Shown one piece after another: positions 1 to 8,439 of a stretch of DNA of 64,000 nt. The DNA is from Streptomyces bicolor (lineage in GTDB: Bacteria; Actinomycetota; Actinomycetes; Streptomycetales; Streptomycetaceae), in assembly GCF_000719285.1 (NCBI RefSeq), contig NZ_JOFS01000011.1, positions 124,001 through 188,000 on the forward strand. Reading direction: 5' to 3'. A program made the translations under genes and the position numbers. The number at the start of each line of letters is the position of its first letter. Position 1 is the first letter of the stretch. A model generated the notes under the pieces. That model did not search any database, had not been told where the DNA came from, and saw only the letters and a program-made list of their open reading frames with translations.

Positions 1-1626
1 CAACTCCCCTCGCTTGACGCCTACCGCTACGACCTGCTCGGCAGCATCGCCGGCTCGGTCTCCTTCGCCGTACTGTCGTGGCTCCGCGCCCCCTCGGTCG
101 TGTGGGGCGTACTCGCCGCCGCGGCCCTGCTGGTCCTCGGCGGGCGCCGCAACACCCTGCTGTACGGGATCCCCCTCACGGCGATGGTCGCCGCGCTGTT
201 CCTGGAGACGACCACGACCGGTGTCTCCTGGTCGCCCTACTACAAGATCCAGCTCAAACCCTCGCCGACCGCCACCCGCACCTACTACATCTCCGCCAAC
301 GGCGTCCCCCACCAGAGCACCGCGCCACTCCCGGTGCTGATGCGCGAGAACTCGCCGTACCGGCAGGCGTACGACCAGACACCCCAGAACCCGCACAAGC
401 GCGTGCTGATCATCGGGGCCGGCAACGGCAACGACGTCGCCGTCGCGCTGGCGCACGGAGCAGAGCGGGTGGACGCGGTCGAGATCGATCCCCGCCTGCA
501 GGAGATCGGCGCGACGTTGCACCCCGCCAGGCCCTACGACGACCCCAGAGTGCACACCTACATCGACGACGGACGCGCGTTCCTGGAGCGGACCGACGCC
601 AAGTACGACCTCATCGTCCTGGCCCTCCCGGACTCCCTGACCCTGGTGTCGGGTGCGAGCAATCTGCGGCTCGAGAGCTACCTGTTCACCCGGCAGGCGT
701 TCGAGGCCGCGCGCGATCACCTGGCGCCGGACGGCGCATTCGCCATGTACAACTACTACCGCAAGAGCTGGTTGGTGGACCGCTTCGCCGGCGACCTCGA
801 CAGCGTCTACGGCCACGCACCCTGCATGACGACGTTCAAACGGAACGCGGCCGTGCTGGTGGCCGGGATGACCCCTGCCGACCAGTCCTGCAAGCAGGTC
901 TGGCAGCCCAGCGGCCCGGTCCCGGCGGCCGCGAGCGATGACCACCCCTTCCCGTATCTGCTCCACCGGGGCATCCCCACGCTCTACCTGGGTGCCCTGG
1001 GCGCGATCCTGCTGGTGACGCTGCTGTCGGTGCGCCTGACCGGGGTTCGCATCCGCAGCACGTTCCGGTACTTCGACATGTTTCTGCTGGGCGCGGCCTT
1101 CATGCTGCTCGAAACGAAGAACGTGATCGGCTTCGCGCTCTACTTCGGTACGACGTGGCTGGTCAACGCCCTCGTCTTCTTCGGTGTTCTGCTCTCCGTC
1201 CTCGCGGCGGTCGAGGTCCGGCGCCGAATGCGACAGGCCAACCAGTTGCTGTTGCAGCTCCTCCTGTTCGGCTCCCTCGCCGTGGCCTGGCTCGTTCCCA
1301 CGCAGGCCGTGCTCTCACTGCCCTTCGCCGGACGTCTGGCCGCCGCCATCGCCCTGGCCTTCGCCCCCATCTTCTGCGCCAACCTCATCTTCTCGGACCG
1401 CCTCGCACAGGCCCCCGACCCGACAGCCGCGTTCGGGGCGAACCTGCTGGGGGCGCTGACCGGGGGCGCGCTGGAGTACCTGGCTCTGGTGACGGGCTAT
1501 CAGGCGTTGCTGCTGGTCGTCGCCACGCTGTACCTGGGGGCATGCGTCGCCATGCGGTTCACCCGGAGGGGGCCGGGCGGGCAGGCGACGCAGGTGCCGG
1601 AGGAGACGGTGGCCGCCAAGACCTGA
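1..1626 (+). CDS. Spermidine synthase-like multi-TM protein (5' truncated)
   Basis: The reading frame is open from base 1, so the N-terminus lies outside the window; 541 residues are visible. A hydrophobic N-terminal segment is followed by a Rossmann methyltransferase-type core with the SAM-binding glycine motif IIGAGNGND and acidic EIDP, as in polyamine aminopropyltransferases. The C-terminal third has about six hydrophobic segments. This is the membrane-embedded spermidine-synthase-like architecture common in actinobacteria; true aminopropyl transfer is not shown. Family assignment is confident, substrate is unknown. An imperfect GC-rich inverted repeat follows the stop (1639-1645 with 1677-1683) and may act as a weak terminator. 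Confidence 0.85.
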   Translation, partial: QLPSLDAYRYDLLGSIAGSVSFAVLSWLRAPSVVWGVLAAAALLVLGGRRNTLLYGIPLTAMVAALFLETTTTGVSWSPYYKIQLKPSPTATRTYYISANGVPHQSTAPLPVLMRENSPYRQAYDQTPQNPHKRVLIIGAGNGNDVAVALAHGAERVDAVEIDPRLQEIGATLHPARPYDDPRVHTYIDDGRAFLERTDAKYDLIVLALPDSLTLVSGASNLRLESYLFTRQAFEAARDHLAPDGAFAMYNYYRKSWLVDRFAGDLDSVYGHAPCMTTFKRNAAVLVAGMTPADQSCKQVWQPSGPVPAAASDDHPFPYLLHRGIPTLYLGALGAILLVTLLSVRLTGVRIRSTFRYFDMFLLGAAFMLLETKNVIGFALYFGTTWLVNALVFFGVLLSVLAAVEVRRRMRQANQLLLQLLLFGSLAVAWLVPTQAVLSLPFAGRLAAAIALAFAPIFCANLIFSDRLAQAPDPTAAFGANLLGALTGGALEYLALVTGYQALLLVVATLYLGACVAMRFTRRGPGGQATQVPEETVAAKT

Positions 1627-1737
1627 GCGACACGGATCGGCGGCCGGCCCACTCAGTGCACATGCGGGCCGCCTGCCGAGCCCCGCTCGAGTCCGGCTCT
1701 CTTGCCTCCCACGCCTCGGCACCGTACGCTCACACGC

Positions 1738-1757
1738 CATACCGACCAGCTGGTATG
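1738..1757. promoter_or_regulatory. TetR-type inverted repeat upstream of oxidoreductase
   Basis: CATACC and GGTATG face each other across 8 bases, and the centre contains the perfect palindrome ACCAGCTGGT (1745-1754). This is the size and style of TetR-family operators. It lies about 90 bases upstream of the start chosen for the dehydrogenase at 1847. No TetR gene is adjacent; the nearest in the window is at 7591-8262. Confidence 0.45.
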
Positions 1758-1846
1758 TCACCTGGCGACCTCAGCTCGCGCCGACGGGCGATCCGCCCAG
1801 CGTGCCCGCCGCCAGTCCCAAGCGATCGTCCGAGGAGCCGCCGAAG

Positions 1847-2854
1847 ATGAGCCGAACCAACCGCCAGGTGCGCTTGGCCGCGCGTCCCGTGGGAGAGCCG
1901 CGGCCCACCGACTGGGAGCACGTCGAGGAGCCGGTCGGACAACCCGGCGACGGGGAGTTCCTCGTCCAGGTGCTCTGTCTGTCGATCGACCCGGCGATGC
2001 GCGGCTGGATGAACGCCGGCCGTTCCTACATCCGCCCGGTCGAGATCGGTGAGGTCATGCGCGCCGGCGCGGTGGGACGTGTGATCGCCTCACGGCACCC
2101 CGGCTTCCCGGCCGGCGACCATGTGACGGGGTCCTTCGGCGTGCAGGAGTACTGCGTGTCGGACGGGCAGGGCGTGACCAGGGTCGATCCGGCGGCGGCC
2201 CCCTTGCCGACCTATCTCGGCGCGCTCGGCATGTCGGGCCTGACGGCCTACTTCGGCCTGATCGACATCGGGCGTCCCGAGCCGGGCCAGACGGTCGTCG
2301 TCTCCGGTGCGGCGGGAGCGGTCGGCAGCGTCGTCGGTCAGATCGCCAAGATCATGGGCTGCCGGGTCATCGGCATCGCCGGCGGCGAGGCCAAGTGCCG
2401 GCTGGTGGTCGACGAGTTCGGCTTCGACGCCGCGATCGACTACCAGAGCGAGGACCTCCGCAAGGCGCTGCGCGAGCACGCCCCCGACGGCGTCGACGTG
2501 TACTTCGACAACGTCGGCGGCGACGTCCTGGACGCCGTACTGCTGCGCCTGGCGCGCGGTGCCCGCGTCATCGTCTGCGGTGCGATCTCCCAGTACAACA
2601 GCACCAAGCCGCAGGGCCCCGCCAACTACCTGTCGCTGCTGGTCAACCGGGCCACCATGACGGGCATGGTGGTCTTCGACTACGCCGACCGCTACGCCGA
2701 GGGCATCGCGCGGATGGCCGCGTGGCGGGAGGAGGGCCGGCTGAAGTCGCTGGAGGACGTGGTGTCCGGTGGGGTGGCCGCGTTCCCCGACACCCTGATG
2801 CGCCTTTTCCGTGGCGAGAACCACGGCAAGCTCGTGCTGAAGATCGCGGACTGA
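1847..2854 (+). CDS. NADP-dependent MDR oxidoreductase (zinc-free, curcumin-reductase type)
   Basis: A 335-residue medium-chain dehydrogenase/reductase of the zinc-free leukotriene-B4/curcumin reductase type. The NADPH motif GAAGAVGSVVG sits near residue 155 and is followed by the Tyr/Asp-rich YFDNVGGD segment typical of this clade. It probably reduces enones using NADPH. ATG 1847 is preferred over GTG 1802 because a GAGGAG ribosome site (1832-1837) fits it and the extra 15 residues look non-coding. It lies 25 bases upstream of a second dehydrogenase, so the two are probably cotranscribed. The inverted repeat at 1738-1757 may control both. Confidence 0.85.
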   Translation: MSRTNRQVRLAARPVGEPRPTDWEHVEEPVGQPGDGEFLVQVLCLSIDPAMRGWMNAGRSYIRPVEIGEVMRAGAVGRVIASRHPGFPAGDHVTGSFGVQEYCVSDGQGVTRVDPAAAPLPTYLGALGMSGLTAYFGLIDIGRPEPGQTVVVSGAAGAVGSVVGQIAKIMGCRVIGIAGGEAKCRLVVDEFGFDAAIDYQSEDLRKALREHAPDGVDVYFDNVGGDVLDAVLLRLARGARVIVCGAISQYNSTKPQGPANYLSLLVNRATMTGMVVFDYADRYAEGIARMAAWREEGRLKSLEDVVSGGVAAFPDTLMRLFRGENHGKLVLKIAD

Positions 2855-2879
2855 CCGGGCAGAGGGAGAGAGCGATCCG

Positions 2880-3932
2880 ATGAAGGCACTGACCTACCAC
2901 GGCCGTCACGACATCCGCTACGAGGATGTCCCCGACCCGGCCGTCACCAGCCCCACCGACGCGGTCGTCCAGGTGACCACGGCCGGCATCTGCGGCAGCG
3001 ACCTGCATATCTACCACGGCAACCCGTTCAGCCCGGAACTGGGCTACACACCGGGACACGAGTGCGTCGGCGTGGTCGTCGACACCGGCGACCAGGTCAC
3101 CCGGTTCAAGCCCGGCGACCGGGTCCTGGTGCCCGCCTCGGCCGGCTGCACCCGGTGCCAGGCCTGCGCGGCCGGGTTCACCGCCCGGTGCGAGCGCGCC
3201 AAGTCCAGTACGGAGCTCTGCTACGGCGTGAGCCCACAGCTCCCCGGCAGCCAGGCCCAGGCCCTGGCGGTGCCGTATGCCGACATCAACCTGGTGCACC
3301 TGCCCGAGGGCATCTCCGACGAGGCCGCCATCGTCCTGACGGACAACGCCCCGACGGCCTGGTACGGCTGCCGCCGCGCCCGTGTCCAGCCCGGCGAGAC
3401 CGTACTGGTCATCGGCCTCGGCCCCGTCGGCCTCATGGCCGCCCAGTCCGCCTTCGCGATGGGCGCCGCACGCGTGCTCGGGGCGGACCTGGTCGCGGAG
3501 CGCCGCGCCTTCGCCGCCGGCCTGGGGGTCGAGCCGGTCGAGGGCGAGGACACGAAGGCCGTCATACGGGAGATGACCGGCGGACGCGGACCGGACGCGG
3601 TGGTGGAGGCCGTGGGCGCGGACGCCACCATCGAGCTGGCCCTCAAGGCCGTACGGCAGGCCGGCCGGGTCAGCGTGATCGGGGTCAGCCAGAACAAGGC
3701 GTTCCCCTTCCACATGGGACTGGCGCAGATCAAGGAACTCGAGTTCGCCATCGGGCTCTGCTCGATCCACTACGAACTCCCCGCCCTGATCGCCCTTGCC
3801 CAGGCCGGCAGGATCAAGCCCGAGGTCGTGGTCTCCCACCGCTTCCCCCTCTCCCAGGGCCCCGCGGCGTACGAACTGTTCGCCGGCCGCTCCGACGGGG
3901 TTCGCAAGATCCTCCTCGACCCCACCGGCTGA
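2880..3932 (+). CDS. Zinc-dependent alcohol dehydrogenase (MDR family)
   Basis: A 350-residue zinc-containing MDR enzyme. Catalytic zinc ligands are visible as Cys38 (GICGSD) and His60-Glu61 (GHE). A structural-zinc cluster of four Cys (C-x2-C-x2-C-x7-C) lies near residues 90-104. The cofactor motif GLGPVGLMA follows. The pattern fits the threonine/sorbitol/formaldehyde-type dehydrogenases; the substrate cannot be read from sequence. The start has an AGAGGGAGAG ribosome site. It follows the zinc-free MDR gene by 25 bases, which suggests a two-gene redox operon. Confidence 0.88.
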   Translation: MKALTYHGRHDIRYEDVPDPAVTSPTDAVVQVTTAGICGSDLHIYHGNPFSPELGYTPGHECVGVVVDTGDQVTRFKPGDRVLVPASAGCTRCQACAAGFTARCERAKSSTELCYGVSPQLPGSQAQALAVPYADINLVHLPEGISDEAAIVLTDNAPTAWYGCRRARVQPGETVLVIGLGPVGLMAAQSAFAMGAARVLGADLVAERRAFAAGLGVEPVEGEDTKAVIREMTGGRGPDAVVEAVGADATIELALKAVRQAGRVSVIGVSQNKAFPFHMGLAQIKELEFAIGLCSIHYELPALIALAQAGRIKPEVVVSHRFPLSQGPAAYELFAGRSDGVRKILLDPTG

Positions 3933-3947
3933 CCCGCGCTGGGAACA

Positions 3948-3998
3948 GACCTGAAGGCCGGGCTGACCTGAAGACGGGACGGACCTGAAGACGGGGCG
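3948..3998. repeat. Three 17-base tandem repeats after the dehydrogenase
   Basis: GACCTGAAGACGGG recurs at 3965 and 3982, with a variant (GACCTGAAGGCCGG) at 3948, all at exactly 17-base spacing. The array starts 16 bases past the dehydrogenase stop. It does not form a terminator hairpin and is not coding. Confidence 0.7.
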
Positions 3999-4227
3999 GC
4001 GCTGGTGGGCCGTCAGGCAGGAAAGGCCTGGGGTATCCACCCAGTTGCCGCCCCTTGACCCGAGCCAGCCGCAGGTGGCCGAGTTGGCCATGCCTGTGCG
4101 CGTCGGTGGGTGGCGTGGGAGGCCTGCGCCCGGGCGGAGGCGAGCAGCGCACTCTCGGCGTGCGGGGGTTCGGCGACGTGCCGGACCCACCCTGCGGCAC
4201 CGCCTCCATTCGGTCATTCCCCTACCC

Positions 4228-4243
4228 GTCGGTAGACACCGAC
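4228..4243. promoter_or_regulatory. Inverted repeat upstream of CSLREA protein
   Basis: GTCGGT-AGAC-ACCGAC is a perfect six-base inverted repeat with a four-base spacer, overlapping TACC-CGTC-GGTA. It resembles a TetR-type operator and lies about 260 bases upstream of the secreted protein gene. Function is inferred only from symmetry. Confidence 0.3.
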
Positions 4244-4504
4244 CTCTCTGAATGGAACGCTCGCTCCAGAGCAGGGTGATGCACGCCGGTCGTTCCATCC
4301 CTACGGCCTCCCTGCGCCCGCTCCCGGGTCCGCCTGGCGGCCCGGAGCGACCTGGCACCACTGCGCCGGCCGCCCACCCCGCACGAGCCGCGCACCCGAC
4401 GAGGCGCGCGCCCGCACGAGGCGCGCAGCCCCGAACCGCCGGCAAGTCCTCGTACCGGTCGAGTCCTCGTACGTCCCGCTTCCTCGCCGAGAGGAGTACA
4501 TCGC

Positions 4505-5758
4505 ATGAGGGTCGGAATCACCCCGGCGGCACTGGCCGCCGTCGCCATCACCGTCGCCACGGGGATGCACCTCCCCGTCACTGCGGCATCCGCCGCCACG
4601 CCCGCGTCCGCCGGGCCTACGGAATTCACCGTGGACACCACGTCCGACGCGGTGGACGCCGACGCGTCTGACGGCCGGTGCCTCACCGCGTCCGGCGCGT
4701 GCACCCTCCGTGCCGCGGTGATGGCCGCCAACTCGCGGCCCGGCAGCACCATCACGCTGCCCGCCGGCCACTATCGGCTGACGATCCCACCCGACCCCCG
4801 GTTGATCGTCGGCGACAACCCCGACCCCACGACCGGCGACTTGAACGTCGACGCGCCCACCACGATCAGGGGATCCGGCGCGCGAACCACCGTCATTGAC
4901 GCCAACCTCCTGGACCGCGTCTTCCGCCTGCGGGCCGACACCCGCATATCGGACACGACGATCACCGGGGGACGGGCCAGGCAACGCGAACTGCCCATCG
5001 CCGACACCGGAGGCGGCGGCATCGCCAACGGACGGCATCTGACACTGCGTCGGGTCGCCGTGACCGGGAACTCCGCCGGCTACGGCGGCGGCATCTTCAA
5101 CGTCCCGGACTCCCATCTGGATCTCGTCGACAGCACGGTCAGCGGGAACGCCGCGGGAGAGGCCGGCGGCATCAGGTTCGACGCCGGCGGGACCGTGACG
5201 AACTCGACGATCGCCGACAACCGGGTGACGGACCCCGGCGACCGCCCCGGCAGCCTGGGCGGCTACGGCGGAGGCATCGACATCCGCGGCACGGAAACGG
5301 TGCAGATCCTCAACTCGACCATCACGGGAAACAGTTCCAGCCACGGCGGGGGCGGAATCAACATCGCCCCGGCCTACCTCGACAGTCTGCCCGAGCCCAT
5401 CCCCGACATCATCGATCTGCCCCTGGGACGCATGACCCTGCGCAACTCCGTCGTCGCGGGCAACACCGTCGACGGCGCTGCCGCCGACTGCGAGAAGGCC
5501 TTCGCCACCATCACGTCGCTGGGCCACAACATCGACGCCGACGGAAGTTGTCACCTCACCGCCGCAGGCGATCTGCCCAGCCGTGACCCCCTGGTCGGCC
5601 CGCTCACGGACAACGGTGGTCCCACGGACACCGCGGCGCTGCTCCCGGGCAGCCTCGCCGTGGACGCCGCCGCCGACTGCCCCGCCACCGACCAGCGCGG
5701 CATCGCCCGCCCCCAGGGCACCGCCTGCGATATCGGCGCCTACGAGCGCATGCCATGA
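4505..5758 (+). CDS. Secreted CSLREA-domain / right-handed beta-helix protein
   Basis: A 417-residue exported protein. An N-terminal signal peptide (about residues 1-29) is followed by a CSLREA-type domain (GRCLTASGACTLRAAVMAAN), then Asn/Gly-rich short repeats typical of a right-handed parallel beta-helix. The C-terminus ends in a choice-of-anchor-Q-like block (DNGGPTDTAALLPGSLAVD ... DIGAYE). Such proteins are extracellular and often polysaccharide-associated; no catalytic site is evident. A GAGGAG ribosome site lies at 4491-4496. It is followed at 52 bases by a secreted esterase. Confidence 0.85.
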   Translation: MRVGITPAALAAVAITVATGMHLPVTAASAATPASAGPTEFTVDTTSDAVDADASDGRCLTASGACTLRAAVMAANSRPGSTITLPAGHYRLTIPPDPRLIVGDNPDPTTGDLNVDAPTTIRGSGARTTVIDANLLDRVFRLRADTRISDTTITGGRARQRELPIADTGGGGIANGRHLTLRRVAVTGNSAGYGGGIFNVPDSHLDLVDSTVSGNAAGEAGGIRFDAGGTVTNSTIADNRVTDPGDRPGSLGGYGGGIDIRGTETVQILNSTITGNSSSHGGGGINIAPAYLDSLPEPIPDIIDLPLGRMTLRNSVVAGNTVDGAAADCEKAFATITSLGHNIDADGSCHLTAAGDLPSRDPLVGPLTDNGGPTDTAALLPGSLAVDAAADCPATDQRGIARPQGTACDIGAYERMP

Positions 5759-5810
5759 CCGCGCGTCCCGACCCCCGCACCGGCATCAAAACCGATGAGG
5801 ATGCGATGAG

Positions 5811-7478
5811 ATGAGTTCTCCGAGACTGCGCCACACCCTTGCCCGCGTCATGGCCATCGCCGCAGCCCTGCTGCTGTCCCTCACCACTCCCCCGCCCACG
5901 GCCCGCGCCGACGCCGACCCCGGCCACGACTCGCTGGTCGTGCGCACCGATCGCGGCTGGGTGCGCGGGGCGGTCGGCCGCGACGGCGGGCGGGTCTTCC
6001 AGGGGGTGCCGTTCGCCGCCGCGCCGACCGGTGCGCTGCGCTGGCGTGCGCCGCGGCCCGCCGCACGCTGGCACGGCGTCCGGGACGCCACCGCACCGGC
6101 CCGCCCCTGTCCCCAAATGCCGTTGACCCTGCTCCCCGACGGCGGTCCCGTCCTGCCCGGCGAGTCCAACCTCACCGGCAGCACCACGGAGGACTGCCTG
6201 TACCTCAATGTGTGGACCCCGGCCCGCACCACCGGCCGCCCCCTCCCGGTGCTGGTCTGGCTGCACGGCGGAGGCAACGCCTACGGCGCGGGCAGCGACT
6301 ACGACGGCTCGGCGCTCGCCGCGCAGGGCCTGGTCGTGGTGACCGTCAACTACCGCCTCGGCGCACTGGGGTTCCTCGCCCACCCCGCCCTGTCGGCGGA
6401 GAGCGCGGACAACGCCTCCGGCGACTACGGTCTGATGGACCAGCAGGCCGCGCTTCGCTGGGTGCGGCACAACATCGGCGCCTTCGGAGGCGACCGGAAC
6501 CGGGTGACGCTCGGCGGCCAGTCGGCCGGATCAGTGGACACCTGCGCCCACATCGCCTCGCCGACCGCGAAGGGGCTCTTCCACCGGGCGATCCAGCAGA
6601 GCGGAAGCTGCATCTCACCCGGCGCTCTCGCACCCCTCACGCTCGACGCGGCGGAGCGCAAGGGGAACGGCTTCGCGGCCTCCGTGGGCTGCCCCGACCC
6701 GACCACGGCGGCGGCCTGTCTGCGCGCCGTGCCGGTCACCGAGCTCATCCGCGCCGCCGGGACCGGGACGGCGTCCCTGTGGGGCCCGAACACCGGCCCG
6801 CGCGTCCTGCCGCACCCTCCGGACGCGGCGTGGGCGCAGGGACGGGTGAACGCGGTCCCGACGCTGAGCGGCAACACCCATGACGAATACCGCTACTTCA
6901 CCGCGCTGTACGTGGACCTGCTCGGCGGCGGCCCACTGACCCCCGCCTCGTACGCCGCGCTGATCAGGCTCCAGCACGGCGACCGTGCGGCGGCGGTCCT
7001 CGACACGTACCCGGCGTCGGCCCATCCCTCACCGAACCTGGCCTACTCCGCCGTCGTCACCGACCAGCGGTTCGCCTGCCCGGCGCGGGCCGACAGCCGG
7101 CTGTACGGCACTCGGACGCTCGTCTACGCCTACGAGTTCGCGGACCCCCAGGCACCACCGTTCATCCCGGCGCCCCACACACCACAGGGCGCTTTCCACG
7201 CCTCCGAACTGGCCTATCTCTTCCCCATGAACACGGTGCGGCCCCTGACACCGGCCCAGCGCCGGCTGTCCGCGACGATGACCGCCTACTGGGCCCGGTT
7301 CGCCGCGACCGGCGATCCCAACGGGCCCGGAACACCCTCCTGGCCGCGCTACACGCCCAACGAGGACCGCATCCAGGTACTGGCGCCCGACCGGGTCGGC
7401 CCCACCGGCGGGTTCGCGGCCGATCACCACTGCGCGTTCTGGGAGCTCTCTCCCGCTTCCCGGAGGATCGTGCGCTGA
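5811..7478 (+). CDS. Secreted type B carboxylesterase/lipase
   Basis: A 555-residue alpha/beta hydrolase of the carboxylesterase B family with a signal peptide ending near ARAD. Seen directly: the oxyanion motif HGGG, the EDCLYLNVW signature, nucleophile Ser238 in GGQSAGS, an acidic DEYRYF region and catalytic His in FHASEL. It should hydrolyse carboxylic esters outside the cell. No strong ribosome site precedes ATG 5811; an in-frame ATG at 5850 is the alternative and would leave a shorter signal peptide. Confidence 0.88.
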   Translation: MSSPRLRHTLARVMAIAAALLLSLTTPPPTARADADPGHDSLVVRTDRGWVRGAVGRDGGRVFQGVPFAAAPTGALRWRAPRPAARWHGVRDATAPARPCPQMPLTLLPDGGPVLPGESNLTGSTTEDCLYLNVWTPARTTGRPLPVLVWLHGGGNAYGAGSDYDGSALAAQGLVVVTVNYRLGALGFLAHPALSAESADNASGDYGLMDQQAALRWVRHNIGAFGGDRNRVTLGGQSAGSVDTCAHIASPTAKGLFHRAIQQSGSCISPGALAPLTLDAAERKGNGFAASVGCPDPTTAAACLRAVPVTELIRAAGTGTASLWGPNTGPRVLPHPPDAAWAQGRVNAVPTLSGNTHDEYRYFTALYVDLLGGGPLTPASYAALIRLQHGDRAAAVLDTYPASAHPSPNLAYSAVVTDQRFACPARADSRLYGTRTLVYAYEFADPQAPPFIPAPHTPQGAFHASELAYLFPMNTVRPLTPAQRRLSATMTAYWARFAATGDPNGPGTPSWPRYTPNEDRIQVLAPDRVGPTGGFAADHHCAFWELSPASRRIVR

Positions 7479-7590
7479 TCGTGCGGTGACGTGGATGTGG
7501 GCCGGCCTGGCCCGGGGCTGACGCCGCCGGATCCGTCGCTTCGGTGCGCACTTGATCAACGCCTACGCGGCGACAAGAGCCTCGCCCTCT

Positions 7591-8262
7591 CTACGGTTGC
7601 GCCTCCGGACGGTTCGTGAGGCCGCGCGACGGGGCGCCCCCGCCCGGGGCGTCCCGCACGGCGACGCCGTGGTGAGCCGCCAGTGCCAGCAAGGCAACAC
7701 GCAACGGCCCGGTCTCCAGGACGGCACCCGCATCGAACCAGCGGGCCACGGCCGTACCGCTCGCCATCCTCAGTGTGAAGCGGGCCAACTCGTCCGCCAC
7801 CTCGGGACGATCACCCAGTCCGAAGACGCCGCTCAGCGCGTCCCGGGCCCAGACCACCAGCGCATCCCGGTAGCGCCGCACCTCGGCCACGGCCGCAGCG
7901 CTGGCGTCCTGCTGCACCATGCCCAGCCCCAACAGCAGCCGCACACCGGGCTGGTGACGCTGGAAGGCGTCCCCGACCTCGGTGAGGAAGGCCTCCAGGC
8001 GCCCGTTGACGCCGGTGCCCGGCATCTCGGCCACGGGCAGGGCCGCCAGCAGTGTGGTCCTGGCCCGCTCCAGCACGGCGACGTAGATCCCGTCCTTGCT
8101 TCCGAAGTGCCAGTAGAGGGAGCTGACCGGCAGGCCGCACGCGGCGGAGATCATCGAGATGGACGTGGCGGCATAGCCGTAACGCGCCATCAGTTCGCCG
8201 GCGGTGTCGAGAATCGCGTCCCGGGACCGGGCGCCGCGGCCCTGGGCCGGTGCCTGCGTCAT
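7591..8262 (-). CDS. TetR family transcriptional regulator
   Basis: A 223-residue regulator with an N-terminal TetR helix-turn-helix (residues ~10-56, including SISMISAACGLPVSSLYWHF) and a C-terminal ligand domain. ATG 8262 is chosen because a TAGAGT -10 box lies exactly 7 bases upstream, which fits leaderless transcription; there is no ribosome site. It is divergent from the large membrane protein at 8440. Upstream in-frame sequence is not believable as coding. Confidence 0.9.
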   Translation of the reverse strand: MTQAPAQGRGARSRDAILDTAGELMARYGYAATSISMISAACGLPVSSLYWHFGSKDGIYVAVLERARTTLLAALPVAEMPGTGVNGRLEAFLTEVGDAFQRHQPGVRLLLGLGMVQQDASAAAVAEVRRYRDALVVWARDALSGVFGLGDRPEVADELARFTLRMASGTAVARWFDAGAVLETGPLRVALLALAAHHGVAVRDAPGGGAPSRGLTNRPEAQP

Positions 8263-8439
8263 ACGGCCGACTCTAGAGGAAGCACAGGCCGCTGTGCCCT
8301 CCGGACGATCGGCCCGCACGCCGGTTCCGGGAAAGTCCGTAAGCCTCGGAACGCCTGTGTGGTGCAGCGACTTCCGGTATGGGTATCTCCATCGGATCCG
8401 GGAGTGCCGGGTCGGGCGGATGCGACGGGGGCGGATGAA

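Larger units (their letters stand above)
3933..4504. other. Long intergenic region, no convincing gene
   Basis: This 572-base gap contains no open frame with believable codon use or recognisable product. Three 17-base tandem units start at 3948, 3965 and 3982, and an inverted repeat lies at 4228-4243. The last ~120 bases are GC-rich with repeated GAGGCGCGC-like words and probably form the leader of the secreted protein that starts at 4505. Confidence 0.5.

Noticed and set aside
2643..4445. 600-codon minus-strand open frame opposite the two dehydrogenases
   Set aside because: It is antisense to genes with clear motifs, has no recognisable domain and is the usual result of high GC content.
7552..8439. 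In-frame upstream extension of the large membrane protein
   Set aside because: It would overlap the whole TetR gene on the other strand and has no protein-like features; the believable start is near 8440.
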